From Leptospiraceae bacterium UBA2033 (GTDB lineage Bacteria; Spirochaetota; Leptospiria; Leptospirales; Leptospiraceae), in NCBI GenBank assembly GCA_002333425.1, contig DDBL01000093.1, forward strand, positions 3,363 to 13,696: 10,334 nucleotides of DNA, in the 5' to 3' direction. Position 1 is the first letter of the stretch. Every line of letters begins with the position of its first letter. Below are positions 1 through 6,917 of this stretch, piece after piece. Under the pieces are notes generated by a model. It searched no databases. It was not told where the DNA came from and saw only the letters and a program-made list of their open reading frames with translations. A program made the translations under genes and the position numbers.

Positions 1-789
1 GAAAGTTTTGATGGTTCGATGCTTATGTCGATAGTGTTTGGACTGATTGACGAAGTAAGTGGTACGATGTATTTTATGAATGCAGAGCATCCCGACATCG
101 TGCTTTATCGAGATGGAATAGCGCAGTTCATTGAAAATCCAAACCAGTATCGAAAACTAGGAACACAGGGGCAAACAGGAAATATCTGCGTAGAAGTGTT
201 TTCTCTTAGACCGGATGATGTTATTATACTTGGCTCTGATGGCAGGGATGATATTATTATTGGTAAAGAACCTGATAGTGAATATGATATAATTAATCAA
301 GATGAGAAATTATTTTTAGCCCACGTAAAAAATGCAGATGGGGATTTAGAGAAGATATACGAAAATATAGCTAACACAGGTAAACTCATGGATGATTTGT
401 CGTTACTACGAATTCATTACAAGGGAGTAACGGCAGACCAAAAGAAGTTAGATGATGAGTTGAAGAGACTAGAGGATTATAAAGGAGTTGGTAAATTCGA
501 TAAATATGCTGAACTTGGAGAAAAGGTAATTTCTGATTATCCGCAATTGACAAACTTTTTATATGAGATGTCACTTGCCTGTAAACAATTAGGACAATAC
601 GAAAAGGCGATTGATTACGCAGAGAGATTAAGACTACGAGATGCCAAAAATATAAGCAACTTACTAGTTCTGATTGAATCTTACCATGGACTCGGAAGAA
701 AAGAACGAGCCAAATCAATATTAGACGCATGTTTGAAAGCTAGACCAGAAGATGTTAGATTTTTAAAATTAAAAGAGGAAATGAATTAA
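1..789 (+). CDS. PP2C/SpoIIE-type serine phosphatase with C-terminal TPRs (5' end missing)
   Basis: The frame is open from base 1, so the gene begins upstream of the window and only its C-terminal part is visible. Counting from the ATG at base 19, residues 6-33 fit the SpoIIE/RsbU core (FGLID with D11, then NAEHPDIVLYRDG, equivalent to the usual NAGHPP..L). LGSDG at 72-75 matches the metal-binding TDG segment (D74), and MDDLSLL at 124-130 matches the closing DD motif (D125, D126). Residues about 157-250 form helical TPR-like repeats (LGQYEKAIDYAERL, then LGRKERAKSILDACL). Family members dephosphorylate STAS-domain anti-anti-sigma proteins, and a STAS gene lies downstream. The stop TAA at 787-789 is followed after one base by a relict ATG at 791. 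The sensor part is out of view. The phosphatase call is firm; the substrate is inferred from neighbours. Confidence 0.87.
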   Translation, partial: ESFDGSMLMSIVFGLIDEVSGTMYFMNAEHPDIVLYRDGIAQFIENPNQYRKLGTQGQTGNICVEVFSLRPDDVIILGSDGRDDIIIGKEPDSEYDIINQDEKLFLAHVKNADGDLEKIYENIANTGKLMDDLSLLRIHYKGVTADQKKLDDELKRLEDYKGVGKFDKYAELGEKVISDYPQLTNFLYEMSLACKQLGQYEKAIDYAERLRLRDAKNISNLLVLIESYHGLGRKERAKSILDACLKARPEDVRFLKLKEEMN

Positions 790-798
790 GATGGCTTA
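722..798 (+). repeat. Left copy of 77-bp direct repeat flanking the toxin-antitoxin unit
   Basis: This segment is repeated at 1656-1732 with a single difference (C728 versus T1662), so 729-798 is a perfect 70-bp match. The left copy holds the last codons of the phosphatase gene, its stop, and the sequence ATGGCTTA, which is the start of the STAS gene. After 798 the copies diverge: here the relict start reads ATG-GCT-TAG, so it stops after two codons. Upstream of 722 the match weakens over about ten bases and then disappears. Confidence 0.95.
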
Positions 799-879
799 GG
801 CTATTGTAGCATTGTTACGGACAAAGAAAAACAAATACTAGCTTTTTTAGAGGAGAAATTGACGAATATTTCTGTTTGA
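790..879 (+). pseudogene. Possible relict gene tail in the phosphatase frame
   Basis: Just after the phosphatase stop, the same frame stays open for 29 codons to a TGA at 877-879. From 811 it reads SIVTDKEKQILAF followed by a charged helical stretch ending in NISV. The composition looks like a protein C-terminus rather than random AT-rich sequence. It has no start codon or ribosome-binding site of its own. It may be a fragment of a gene that came in with the inserted unit. The stretch is short and could be chance. Confidence 0.25.
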
Positions 880-903
880 CACGTTTCTCTTCTATTTTAG
901 AAT
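876..903 (+). promoter_or_regulatory. Sigma70-like promoter of the toxin-antitoxin pair
   Basis: A perfect -35 box TTGACA (876-881) is followed after 16 bp by TAGAAT (898-903), which matches five of six bases of the -10 consensus. Transcription would begin near 910, ahead of the AAGGA ribosome-binding site at 924-928 and the antitoxin ATG at 937. It lies inside the inserted unit, so the module brings its own promoter. No terminator is visible after the toxin gene, so transcripts may continue into the STAS gene. Confidence 0.6.
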
Positions 904-936
904 TAAAATTTAATTATATTTAAAAGGAATAAATTC

Positions 937-1152
937 ATGCTTAGGGAAATAATGAAAATCTCAACCGACTTTATTACGATAAGAATACCTGATGATTTAA
1001 GAAACAAAGAAGTAGAGTTGCTTATACTTCCTATTGATGAAATCGTTCCATTACAGAAAAATATTGTCCGAAAACTACAACTAACTACTTTCAAATGCAA
1101 AAAATTATTACGAGACTATACACGGGAAGATGCTTATCTTGAATTCATATAA
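937..1152 (+). CDS. Small putative antitoxin of a PIN-toxin pair
   Basis: This 71-residue protein is encoded immediately upstream of a PIN-domain toxin, the standard VapB-type position. The N-terminal half (MKISTDFITIRIPDDLRNK, then EVELLILPIDE) is predicted beta-rich and resembles the short N-terminal part of small antitoxins that read 'IP..L.gK.vEliVlP'. The C-terminal half is basic and then acidic, as expected for a toxin-binding tail. ATG 937 has AAGGA 8 nt upstream. A second ATG at 952 has AGGGA 4 nt upstream and is a possible start. The 3' end overlaps the toxin ORF by 23 bp if the toxin starts at 1130. The antitoxin role is inferred mainly from position; the family was not identified. 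Confidence 0.65.
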   Translation: MLREIMKISTDFITIRIPDDLRNKEVELLILPIDEIVPLQKNIVRKLQLTTFKCKKLLRDYTREDAYLEFI

Positions 1153-1582
1153 AAGTATTTTTCTTGATACCAATATCCTTTTGCATGGGACTTTCGAAGA
1201 TTTAGATAATGACAAATATATTATAGTAAGGGATGCATTGGATAAGCTGTTTACCAACGGCTGTAATCTTTTTATTTCTTCACAAATCTTGCGAGAATTT
1301 TTTGCAATTTCGACTAACGCAAAAATCTTTCAAAACCCATTGACGATAGAAGAAGCAGTTCAAAAACTACAAGAATTCCAAGACAACTTTATTGTTTTAT
1401 ATGATACAAATTCCAGTCTTACTATTCTTAAAAAAATGCTTTTAAAATATAAAATCGAACGCCAGAAAATTCATGATGCAAATATAGCCGCGACAATTAT
1501 CTCCAATAACTTAGATGGACTTTTTACTTTTAATACGAAGGATTTTAAAATATTTTCAGAGATAAAATTATTCGAAATATAG
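1130..1582 (+). CDS. PIN-domain ribonuclease toxin (VapC-like)
   Basis: The 150 residues match a complete PIN domain. FLDTNILL near the N-terminus gives the first acidic residue (D13), SQILREFF gives E56, and HDANIAATI gives D116. FNTKDF supplies the late N135/D138 pair. VapC toxins are Mg-dependent RNases that cleave tRNA or rRNA and are held inactive by the co-encoded antitoxin; the target here cannot be told from sequence. The ATG at 1130 directly abuts GGGAAG (1124-1129), which is too close for normal initiation. A TTG at 1139, three codons later, sits 9 nt after the same motif and may be the true start. Either way the gene overlaps the antitoxin end, suggesting coupled translation. All catalytic acids are present, so the toxin looks functional. 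Confidence 0.85.
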   Translation: MLILNSYKSIFLDTNILLHGTFEDLDNDKYIIVRDALDKLFTNGCNLFISSQILREFFAISTNAKIFQNPLTIEEAVQKLQEFQDNFIVLYDTNSSLTILKKMLLKYKIERQKIHDANIAATIISNNLDGLFTFNTKDFKIFSEIKLFEI

Positions 1583-1655
1583 AATGCAGAGCTTACTCAC
1601 AAAGAAATAATAATGATAACACTAATAAGATATACAATCGATATAGAATTAAAAC
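1583..1655. other. Non-coding right end of the inserted unit
   Basis: These 73 AT-rich bases lie between the toxin stop and the right 77-bp repeat copy. I see no ORF, no hairpin followed by a T-run, and no inverted repeat matching the left end of the unit (799 onward). Readthrough from the toxin gene into the STAS gene is therefore plausible. Confidence 0.5.
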
Positions 1656-1732
1656 TAGACGTATGTTTGAAAGCTAGACCAGAAGATGTTAGATTTTTAA
1701 AATTAAAAGAGGAAATGAATTAAGATGGCTTA
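1656..1732 (+). repeat. Right copy of 77-bp direct repeat, supplying the STAS gene start
   Basis: This copy matches 722-798 except at one base. It encodes no protein end here, but it carries the GAGG ribosome-binding site (1709-1712) and the ATG (1725) used by the STAS gene. In the left copy the same bases code for the phosphatase C-terminus. The duplication therefore kept both host genes intact while separating them. Confidence 0.95.
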
Positions 1733-2060
1733 TACGCATAAAGTGGTAGTTGGAGTTGATGTGGTAGAATTAGAGGAAGAAGTGGATTTGTATTCTGTTC
1801 CTGAGTTAAAGAAATTTAGTCGGGAACTTTTAAAGAAGAGCAATAAAAAAATTGTTTTTGTTTTAGAAAAATTACGATTCATTGATTCGTCTGGGCTTGG
1901 GATGTTAGTGAATTTGTCTTACGAATGTAAACAAATGGGAGTTGCGTTCAAATTGGCAAATTTGAGTCCAGAAGCAACTAGGACTTTTGATTTGACCAAA
2001 ATGCAAGCCAACTTTGAAATTTTCCCAACAGTAAACGAAGCTATTCGATCTTTTGGATAA
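1725..2060 (+). CDS. STAS-domain anti-sigma factor antagonist
   Basis: This 111-residue protein is a single STAS domain of the SpoIIAA/RsbV type. The signature IDSSGLG is at 53-59; by alignment with SpoIIAA the phosphorylatable serine is S55. In such systems a kinase/anti-sigma factor phosphorylates this serine, and a SpoIIE/RsbU phosphatase removes the phosphate so that the STAS protein can bind the anti-sigma factor and free sigma. A suitable phosphatase is encoded upstream, originally 1 nt away. The toxin-antitoxin insertion now separates them, and the STAS gene keeps its ribosome-binding site only because the 77-bp repeat was duplicated. GAGG lies 12 nt before the ATG, rather far. The EVE gene follows after 26 bp. 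Confidence 0.88.
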   Translation: MAYTHKVVVGVDVVELEEEVDLYSVPELKKFSRELLKKSNKKIVFVLEKLRFIDSSGLGMLVNLSYECKQMGVAFKLANLSPEATRTFDLTKMQANFEIFPTVNEAIRSFG

Positions 2061-2086
2061 TTATTAGAAATGTCAAAGGAGATCGT

Positions 2087-2548
2087 ATGAAGTATTGGTT
2101 GTTTAAGTCAGAGCCAGATGTATTTTCGATTGAAGATTTGAAGAAGTCGAAGAATGGAACTGCTAGTTGGGAGGGAGTGCGAAATTATCAGGCACGAAAT
2201 TTTCTTAGAGATGATGTGAAAAAAGGAGACTTAGTTTTATTTTATCACAGTAGCGTGGAACCTATGGCGGTTGCTGGAGTTGCCGAAGTCGTTAAGGAAG
2301 GTTATATTGACTTTTATGCGTTTGATTCCAAAAGTAATTACTATGATCCAAAGTCTAATCCCGATAAGCCGCAGTGGTATATGGTGGATGTGAAGTTTAA
2401 GTCCCAGTTTAAAAATCCGGTAACTCTAAAAGCGATTAGAACTTATAAAGAACTCGCGAATATGCGCCTTATTCAAAAAGGTGGGCGACTTTCGATCCAA
2501 CCAATTACGAAAGAAGAGTTTGATTTTATCGTAAAACTAGGCGGGTAA
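2087..2548 (+). CDS. EVE-domain protein (Thy28-like)
   Basis: The 153 residues match a complete EVE domain, a PUA-like fold. The start MKYWLFKSEPDVFSIEDL is typical of the family, as are WEGVRNYQARNF (about 28-39), KKGDLVLFYHS (45-55), and YMVDVKF followed by PVTL. EVE domains bind modified bases in DNA or RNA; this stand-alone cytosolic form has no assigned reaction. A strong AGGAG (2077-2081) lies 5 nt before the ATG. It follows the STAS gene by 26 bp and is probably co-transcribed with it. I see no functional link between the two beyond position. It is full length with no frameshift. Confidence 0.88.
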   Translation: MKYWLFKSEPDVFSIEDLKKSKNGTASWEGVRNYQARNFLRDDVKKGDLVLFYHSSVEPMAVAGVAEVVKEGYIDFYAFDSKSNYYDPKSNPDKPQWYMVDVKFKSQFKNPVTLKAIRTYKELANMRLIQKGGRLSIQPITKEEFDFIVKLGG

Positions 2549-2600
2549 TCCCTCGTGCCCAAAGTTTCATGGAGAGAAAAATAGAGTAATTTTTGCATAG

Positions 2601-2662
2601 ACAATATTTGTATTGTTAGTAAGATTTGTAACCTGAATAGGTTTTAACTTACCTATTATAAT
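2601..2662 (+). promoter_or_regulatory. Promoter region of second STAS gene with overlapping inverted repeats
   Basis: A consensus -10 TATAAT is at 2657-2662; no good -35 is visible at 16-18 bp. Three perfect inverted repeats are packed ahead of it. These are ACAATA-N4-TATTGT (2601-2616), AACCT-N4-AGGTT (2630-2643), and AATAGGT-N8-ACCTATT (2636-2657). The last two share the AGGT segment, and the third ends at the first base of the -10 box. A poor -35 with dyads touching the -10 suggests a regulated promoter, but no regulator is identified. Confidence 0.45.
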
Positions 2663-2686
2663 GCACAAAGTTACAAGGAGCAATCA

Positions 2687-3031
2687 ATGAATTCAGATTC
2701 TGATTATGGAATTGAAGTAAGTAAATATAAAAATTTCGTAATGATTCAATTTATCAATTATCAAAAACTAGATCTTTACAATGCTAGAGATTTAGTAGAT
2801 ATATTTAAAGTTCAGAATGAAAGTGGTGTAGAGGATTTGGTTGTGGATATGTCGCCAATCAAATTCATAGATTCTAGTGGGCTTGGGTCTTTGGCTACTC
2901 AGGGAATATATTTATCCAAAAAAAATAAGAAATTAAATTTGATTTCAGTAACTAGTGCGGTTGCTCATTTATTTAGAACTAGTGGATTTGAAAAAATGTT
3001 CAAAATCTATACCGATAAAAGTTTTCTTTAA
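2687..3031 (+). CDS. Second STAS-domain anti-sigma factor antagonist
   Basis: This 114-residue single STAS domain has the signature IDSSGLG at 61-67, with S63 as the likely phosphorylation site. It differs widely from the first STAS protein, so the two are old paralogues rather than a recent tandem copy. AAGGAG (2675-2680) lies 6 nt before the ATG. It is separated from the EVE gene by 138 bp containing its own promoter-like sequence, so it is probably a separate transcript. It may be a second substrate of the upstream phosphatase or serve another partner-switching circuit. No cognate kinase gene is in the window. Confidence 0.87.
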   Translation: MNSDSDYGIEVSKYKNFVMIQFINYQKLDLYNARDLVDIFKVQNESGVEDLVVDMSPIKFIDSSGLGSLATQGIYLSKKNKKLNLISVTSAVAHLFRTSGFEKMFKIYTDKSFL

Positions 3032-3051
3032 TAGTAACTGAGCAGTGTTGC

Positions 3052-3259
3052 TTGCCACAGAGGCACTGAGTCACAGAGGGTTTTTGGGATTGCGCTATTT
3101 TTATTCCTATTCCTCGAATTAAAGAGAGCTAACGAAATATTTGGATTCAATTATCACATTGTAATAGAATAATAACCAAGGCTGAATTATTAAAATAAAC
3201 AGTATATTATTAAATAGGCTCTCTTTAATTCTCTCCGTGTCTCGGTGCCTCAGTGGCAA
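3052..3259. repeat. Palindromic intergenic element with CACNGAGN octamer arms
   Basis: Left arm 3052-3080 and right arm 3231-3259 are inverted copies matching at 24 of 29 positions. Each arm holds three tandem octamers CACNGAGN: left CACAGAGG, CACTGAGT, CACAGAGG, and right (complement) CACTGAGG, CACCGAGA, CACGGAGA. All five mismatches fall on the two N positions. An inner perfect 14-bp inverted repeat GAATTAAAGAGAGC pairs 3116-3129 with 3218-3231; it adjoins the right arm directly but is set off by about 35 bp on the left. The 88-bp centre is AT-rich and has no ORF. The element sits between convergent genes and could fold as a long hairpin or end transcripts. Confidence 0.8.
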
Positions 3260-3280
3260 TAACGTATGCCAAGTGGTTGC

Positions 3281-4195
3281 TTAAAAAATTGGTCCTTCTA
3301 TTTTAATTCCTTCTTTATTGAATCCAGAGTTTGTTCCGATTACTTCAATTTCTCCTGGTAAACTTTGGATTTGAAATGTTACTTTAAAAATAGAGTGATT
3401 GTATTTGCGAGATAGTTCGAGTAGAGTAATTGCATTATCCTCCACTAACAGAATGGGAAATTCAAATTTTGAAATTAACGATTGAATGTCTTGTCTTAGT
3501 GGAAGATTAATTTTTTTGATAGGTCGCATTGTAAATTTATAAAGTACATCGTCAGCATCTGCTTTTTTTTCCGTGTAGATTCCACTATTTTCTTCAAACA
3601 GATACAAGTTATCTCTCAGAAAAAATTCATGTGGAATGTATTTATAATGTAAAATCCTAATCTCTGGATAGGGAAATTCTTTTAGTGGAGTTATATAATA
3701 AAATAAAAATCCAACTACAAAGGTTACTGTTGGAATTAAAATTTTATTTGGTTTGATAAACAATAATCCAATACAACAAAGTCCGATCATTGGGTTTTGT
3801 GTTTTTAAAAGAGAATAAGAAGGAATTGTATACTCAAAAATGGAAAACTCCTCAAATCCAAACAGCAAAAAGAAAAAATAGGGAGCGAATACAATACTGA
3901 GAATTGGCGCATGAAATTCTAAACTTCGTTTACTGACGAACAAAATAAAACCGAGAAGTAGGATTAAAATGAGAATTGTATAAGCGTTAAAATAAATTGA
4001 CTTAAATTCAAAAATTTTAGTATGGAAAAAACTACTTAGATAAAATGTAGCATAGAAGAGAATGGAAAACAAAATAAATAGAGGGAGTTTTTTGATTTTT
4101 TCAATCAGCCGGATATTCTGAAATGTCAGAATACTCCAAACCAAACAGGTAAATAGGCTCAGATTGAATGAAAACGAAAATGCTTCTAGTAACAT
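3281..4195 (-). CDS. Membrane protein of unknown function
   Basis: I do not recognise this 304-residue protein. The first 170 or so residues are strongly hydrophobic, with about six likely membrane segments (near 5-20, 36-56, 70-87, 93-115, 134-147 and 151-170) separated by short basic loops such as EKIKK. The remaining 130 residues are polar and look like a soluble domain (YTEKKADADDVLYKF, later FPILLVEDNAITLLELSRKY). No catalytic motif stands out. GGGAG lies 5 nt before the ATG. It is transcribed divergently from the BFN gene and convergently to the second STAS gene. Aromatic and Ile/Leu codon use is like its neighbours, giving no sign of recent transfer. Confidence 0.75.
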   Translation of the reverse strand: MLLEAFSFSFNLSLFTCLVWSILTFQNIRLIEKIKKLPLFILFSILFYATFYLSSFFHTKIFEFKSIYFNAYTILILILLLGFILFVSKRSLEFHAPILSIVFAPYFFFLLFGFEEFSIFEYTIPSYSLLKTQNPMIGLCCIGLLFIKPNKILIPTVTFVVGFLFYYITPLKEFPYPEIRILHYKYIPHEFFLRDNLYLFEENSGIYTEKKADADDVLYKFTMRPIKKINLPLRQDIQSLISKFEFPILLVEDNAITLLELSRKYNHSIFKVTFQIQSLPGEIEVIGTNSGFNKEGIKIEGPIF

Positions 4196-4230
4196 ATTTC
4201 TCCCAAATTTGTTTAATGACCATTATTATT

Positions 4231-4260
4231 TTGGCTTTAAAAAAAACTAACTACTATTAT
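4231..4260 (+). promoter_or_regulatory. Possible promoter of the BFN gene with a very short leader
   Basis: TTGGCT (4231-4236, four of six) and TATTAT (4255-4260, five of six) are 18 bp apart. Transcription would begin at about 4267, only a few bases before the ATG at 4271. No good Shine-Dalgarno is present (only GGTG at 4261-4264), so the mRNA may be nearly leaderless. Confidence 0.35.
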
Positions 4261-4270
4261 GGTGTAAATC

Positions 4271-4849
4271 ATGGACTTGATTGAAGTAAAAATTTCTGAT
4301 ATTACTCTGACGAACGTTGGATTTGCTGTTTTTCTAAAGCCTAAAGAAGAAACCAGCGATTCTAAGGTCGTTCCGATTTTCATAGGTCCTTTAGAGACAC
4401 ATGCGATTACAAGTGTTCTGGATGGAATCACTCCACCTAGACCGATGACTCATGACTTGATTATGATGTTCATTCCTGTTCTAGGGGCACAAGTCATCAA
4501 GGTGACAATCGACGAAATTGTGGACAATACTTTCTACGCAAAGATTTCCATTCGTAAAGACGAAGAAATTTTTCTAATCGACGCAAGACCATCTGACTCG
4601 ATTGCGATTGCCCTTCGTGCAGAGGCTCCGATTTTTATTACTCAGAGTGTGATGGATGAAGCTGGCGTGGTGATGAGAGGTGGCGAGATTCCTTCCGAGC
4701 CCTCTATTGAAGAAATTTTACCCGAACAAGTTCCCAAAACTCAATTGCAGATTCTAGAAGATGCACTCGCAAACGCTGTCAAAGGCGAAGACTACGAAAC
4801 AGCCGCGAAAATTCGTGACCAGATTAAGAAAATGATCGAAAGTTCCTGA
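4271..4849 (+). CDS. Bifunctional nuclease (BFN/DUF151) domain protein with C-terminal UVR motif
   Basis: Residues 1-135 match the BFN (DUF151) domain: MDLIEVKI at the start, then LKPKEE..VPIFIGPLE, RPMTHDL (56-62) and DARPSDSIAIALR (about 104-116), the most conserved stretch. Residues about 155-190 form a UVR motif (LEDALANAVKGEDYETAAKI, then RDQIKKM), a helical hairpin also found in UvrB and UvrC and in some chaperone partners. BFN proteins have been described as having DNase and RNase activity in other organisms; this has not been shown for most bacterial members. The BFN-UVR order is known in other bacteria. The gene has its own upstream region facing the membrane protein gene, and the phasin-like gene follows by 93 bp. 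Confidence 0.88.
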   Translation: MDLIEVKISDITLTNVGFAVFLKPKEETSDSKVVPIFIGPLETHAITSVLDGITPPRPMTHDLIMMFIPVLGAQVIKVTIDEIVDNTFYAKISIRKDEEIFLIDARPSDSIAIALRAEAPIFITQSVMDEAGVVMRGGEIPSEPSIEEILPEQVPKTQLQILEDALANAVKGEDYETAAKIRDQIKKMIESS

Positions 4850-4857
4850 TGATTCGT

Positions 4858-4889
4858 TTGCATGTTGCAATCGTTTTGTGCTATACAAT
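4858..4889 (+). promoter_or_regulatory. Possible extended -10 promoter of the phasin-like gene
   Basis: TGCTATACA (4879-4887) reads as an extended -10 (TG-N-TATACA), with TTGCAT at 4858-4863 as a weak -35 18 bp upstream. It would give a leader of about 50 nt before the ATG at 4943. Matches are moderate. Confidence 0.35.
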
Positions 4890-4942
4890 GCTACTTAGTC
4901 TGAAATTATGGTACTCGAACTAAAAATTTGGAGAAAATAAAA

Positions 4943-5311
4943 ATGGAAAAAGTTCTAACAGACGTAGTAAATGCAGGAATCGCATTATTTAAAACAGGAG
5001 AAGAAGTTCTCAAAACTTCCCTAACTGATTTTGAAAAAAAATTCAACGAAATCAAACAAAAAGGTGAATTAGATCAATCTGAACAATCAGTTCAAGTAAG
5101 AGATTTACTCAACAAAACAATCAAAGACACAAAAGATGTTTTAGACAATGCTAACGCAAGCTACCAAGACATCGTTGCAAAAGCACAAGCAAACTTCGAA
5201 GGTATTTACAACCAAGTGGATTCTGCTTTACCAGAACAAGTTAAGACACAAGCTAAAGCTGCTCTTGATGAGCTAAAAGCTGTTATCGAAAAATACAAAC
5301 CTGCTAACTAA
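4943..5311 (+). CDS. Phasin-like small helical protein
   Basis: The 122 residues are almost wholly helical, lack cysteine and tryptophan, and are rich in Lys, Glu, Ala and Gln, with heptad-like spacing over about 20-115. VVNAGIALFKTGEEVLKTSL at the N-terminus, then DFEKKFNEIKQKGE and later DELKAVIEKYKPAN, resemble phasin-related proteins common in spirochaetes and other bacteria. True phasins coat polyhydroxyalkanoate granules; no PHA synthase gene is visible here, so the granule role is unproven. The start at ATG 4943 has GGAG (4930-4933) 9 nt upstream. An in-frame TTG at 4928 overlaps that motif and is rejected. The good ribosome-binding site, even codon use and strong terminator suggest high expression from a single-gene transcript. 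Confidence 0.75.
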   Translation: MEKVLTDVVNAGIALFKTGEEVLKTSLTDFEKKFNEIKQKGELDQSEQSVQVRDLLNKTIKDTKDVLDNANASYQDIVAKAQANFEGIYNQVDSALPEQVKTQAKAALDELKAVIEKYKPAN

Positions 5312-5335
5312 GCTGGACACAGTTTTTTTGATATC

Positions 5336-5363
5336 AATGCCGGTTTGTTCTCCGGCATTTTTT
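5336..5363 (+). terminator. Intrinsic terminator after the phasin-like gene
   Basis: A perfect 8-bp stem AATGCCGG (5336-5343) and CCGGCATT (5352-5359), with an 8-base loop, runs into six T residues (5358-5363). It lies 25 bp after the phasin-like stop, a classic Rho-independent terminator. Confidence 0.9.
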
Positions 5364-5391
5364 ATTTCTACACACAATTTTAAAACATCCA

Positions 5392-6690
<1,299 letters not shown>

Positions 6691-6708
6691 GAAAAGCTTT
6701 TAAAGATT

Positions 6709-6814
6709 ACCACCGATGAACACCGATAGAAGATACGATATTTCTTGAATATTCGCGATTTGATATGAATCCATATCGTTTTTTATCGTTCTTTTATCGG
6801 TGTCTATCGGTGGT
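6709..6814. repeat. Palindromic intergenic element with CACCGAT arms
   Basis: The left arm (6709-6740) and right arm (6784-6814) are imperfect inverted copies. Each holds two tandem units starting CACCGAT: left CACCGATGAA and CACCGATAGAA, right (complement) CACCGATAGA and CACCGATAAAAG. Between them lie further dyads, GATATG/CATATC (6762-6767, 6772-6777) and ACGATAT/ATATCGT (6735-6741, 6773-6779), so the whole can fold as a branched hairpin. The element occupies much of the 227-bp gap between the MFS gene and the HD-motif gene; no ORF lies in the gap. A short relative is at 8333-8363. Confidence 0.75.
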
Positions 6815-6917
6815 GAAAAAATTCATATCGAAATCACGTTAGGTTTTTCAGTAGAAATAACATTGCAAAATATTAGAAGATGATACAACTGGATAGGTAG
6901 TGGTGAATGGATAACAA

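Noticed and set aside
386..730. Minus-strand ORF inside the phosphatase gene
   Set aside because: It lies antisense to a well-supported coding region and shows no domain or ribosome-binding site.
722..1732. Inserted unit as an insertion sequence or MITE
   Set aside because: There is no transposase gene and no matching terminal inverted repeats at 799 onward and before 1656, and a 77-bp duplication is far longer than known IS target duplications.
2601..2616. ACAATA/TATTGT hairpin as terminator of the EVE gene
   Set aside because: The stem is AT-only and no T-run follows it; it fits better as part of the promoter region of the next gene.
3052..3080. Tandem octamers as a CRISPR or short array
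   Set aside because: The units are contiguous with no spacers, and they are mirrored by an inverted copy at 3231-3259.
4271..4849. BFN-UVR arrangement as a new fusion
   Set aside because: BFN domains followed by a UVR motif are already known in other bacteria and in plants.
4928..4942. Upstream TTG start for the phasin-like gene
   Set aside because: The TTG overlaps the GGAG that serves the ATG at 4943, and it has no ribosome-binding site of its own.
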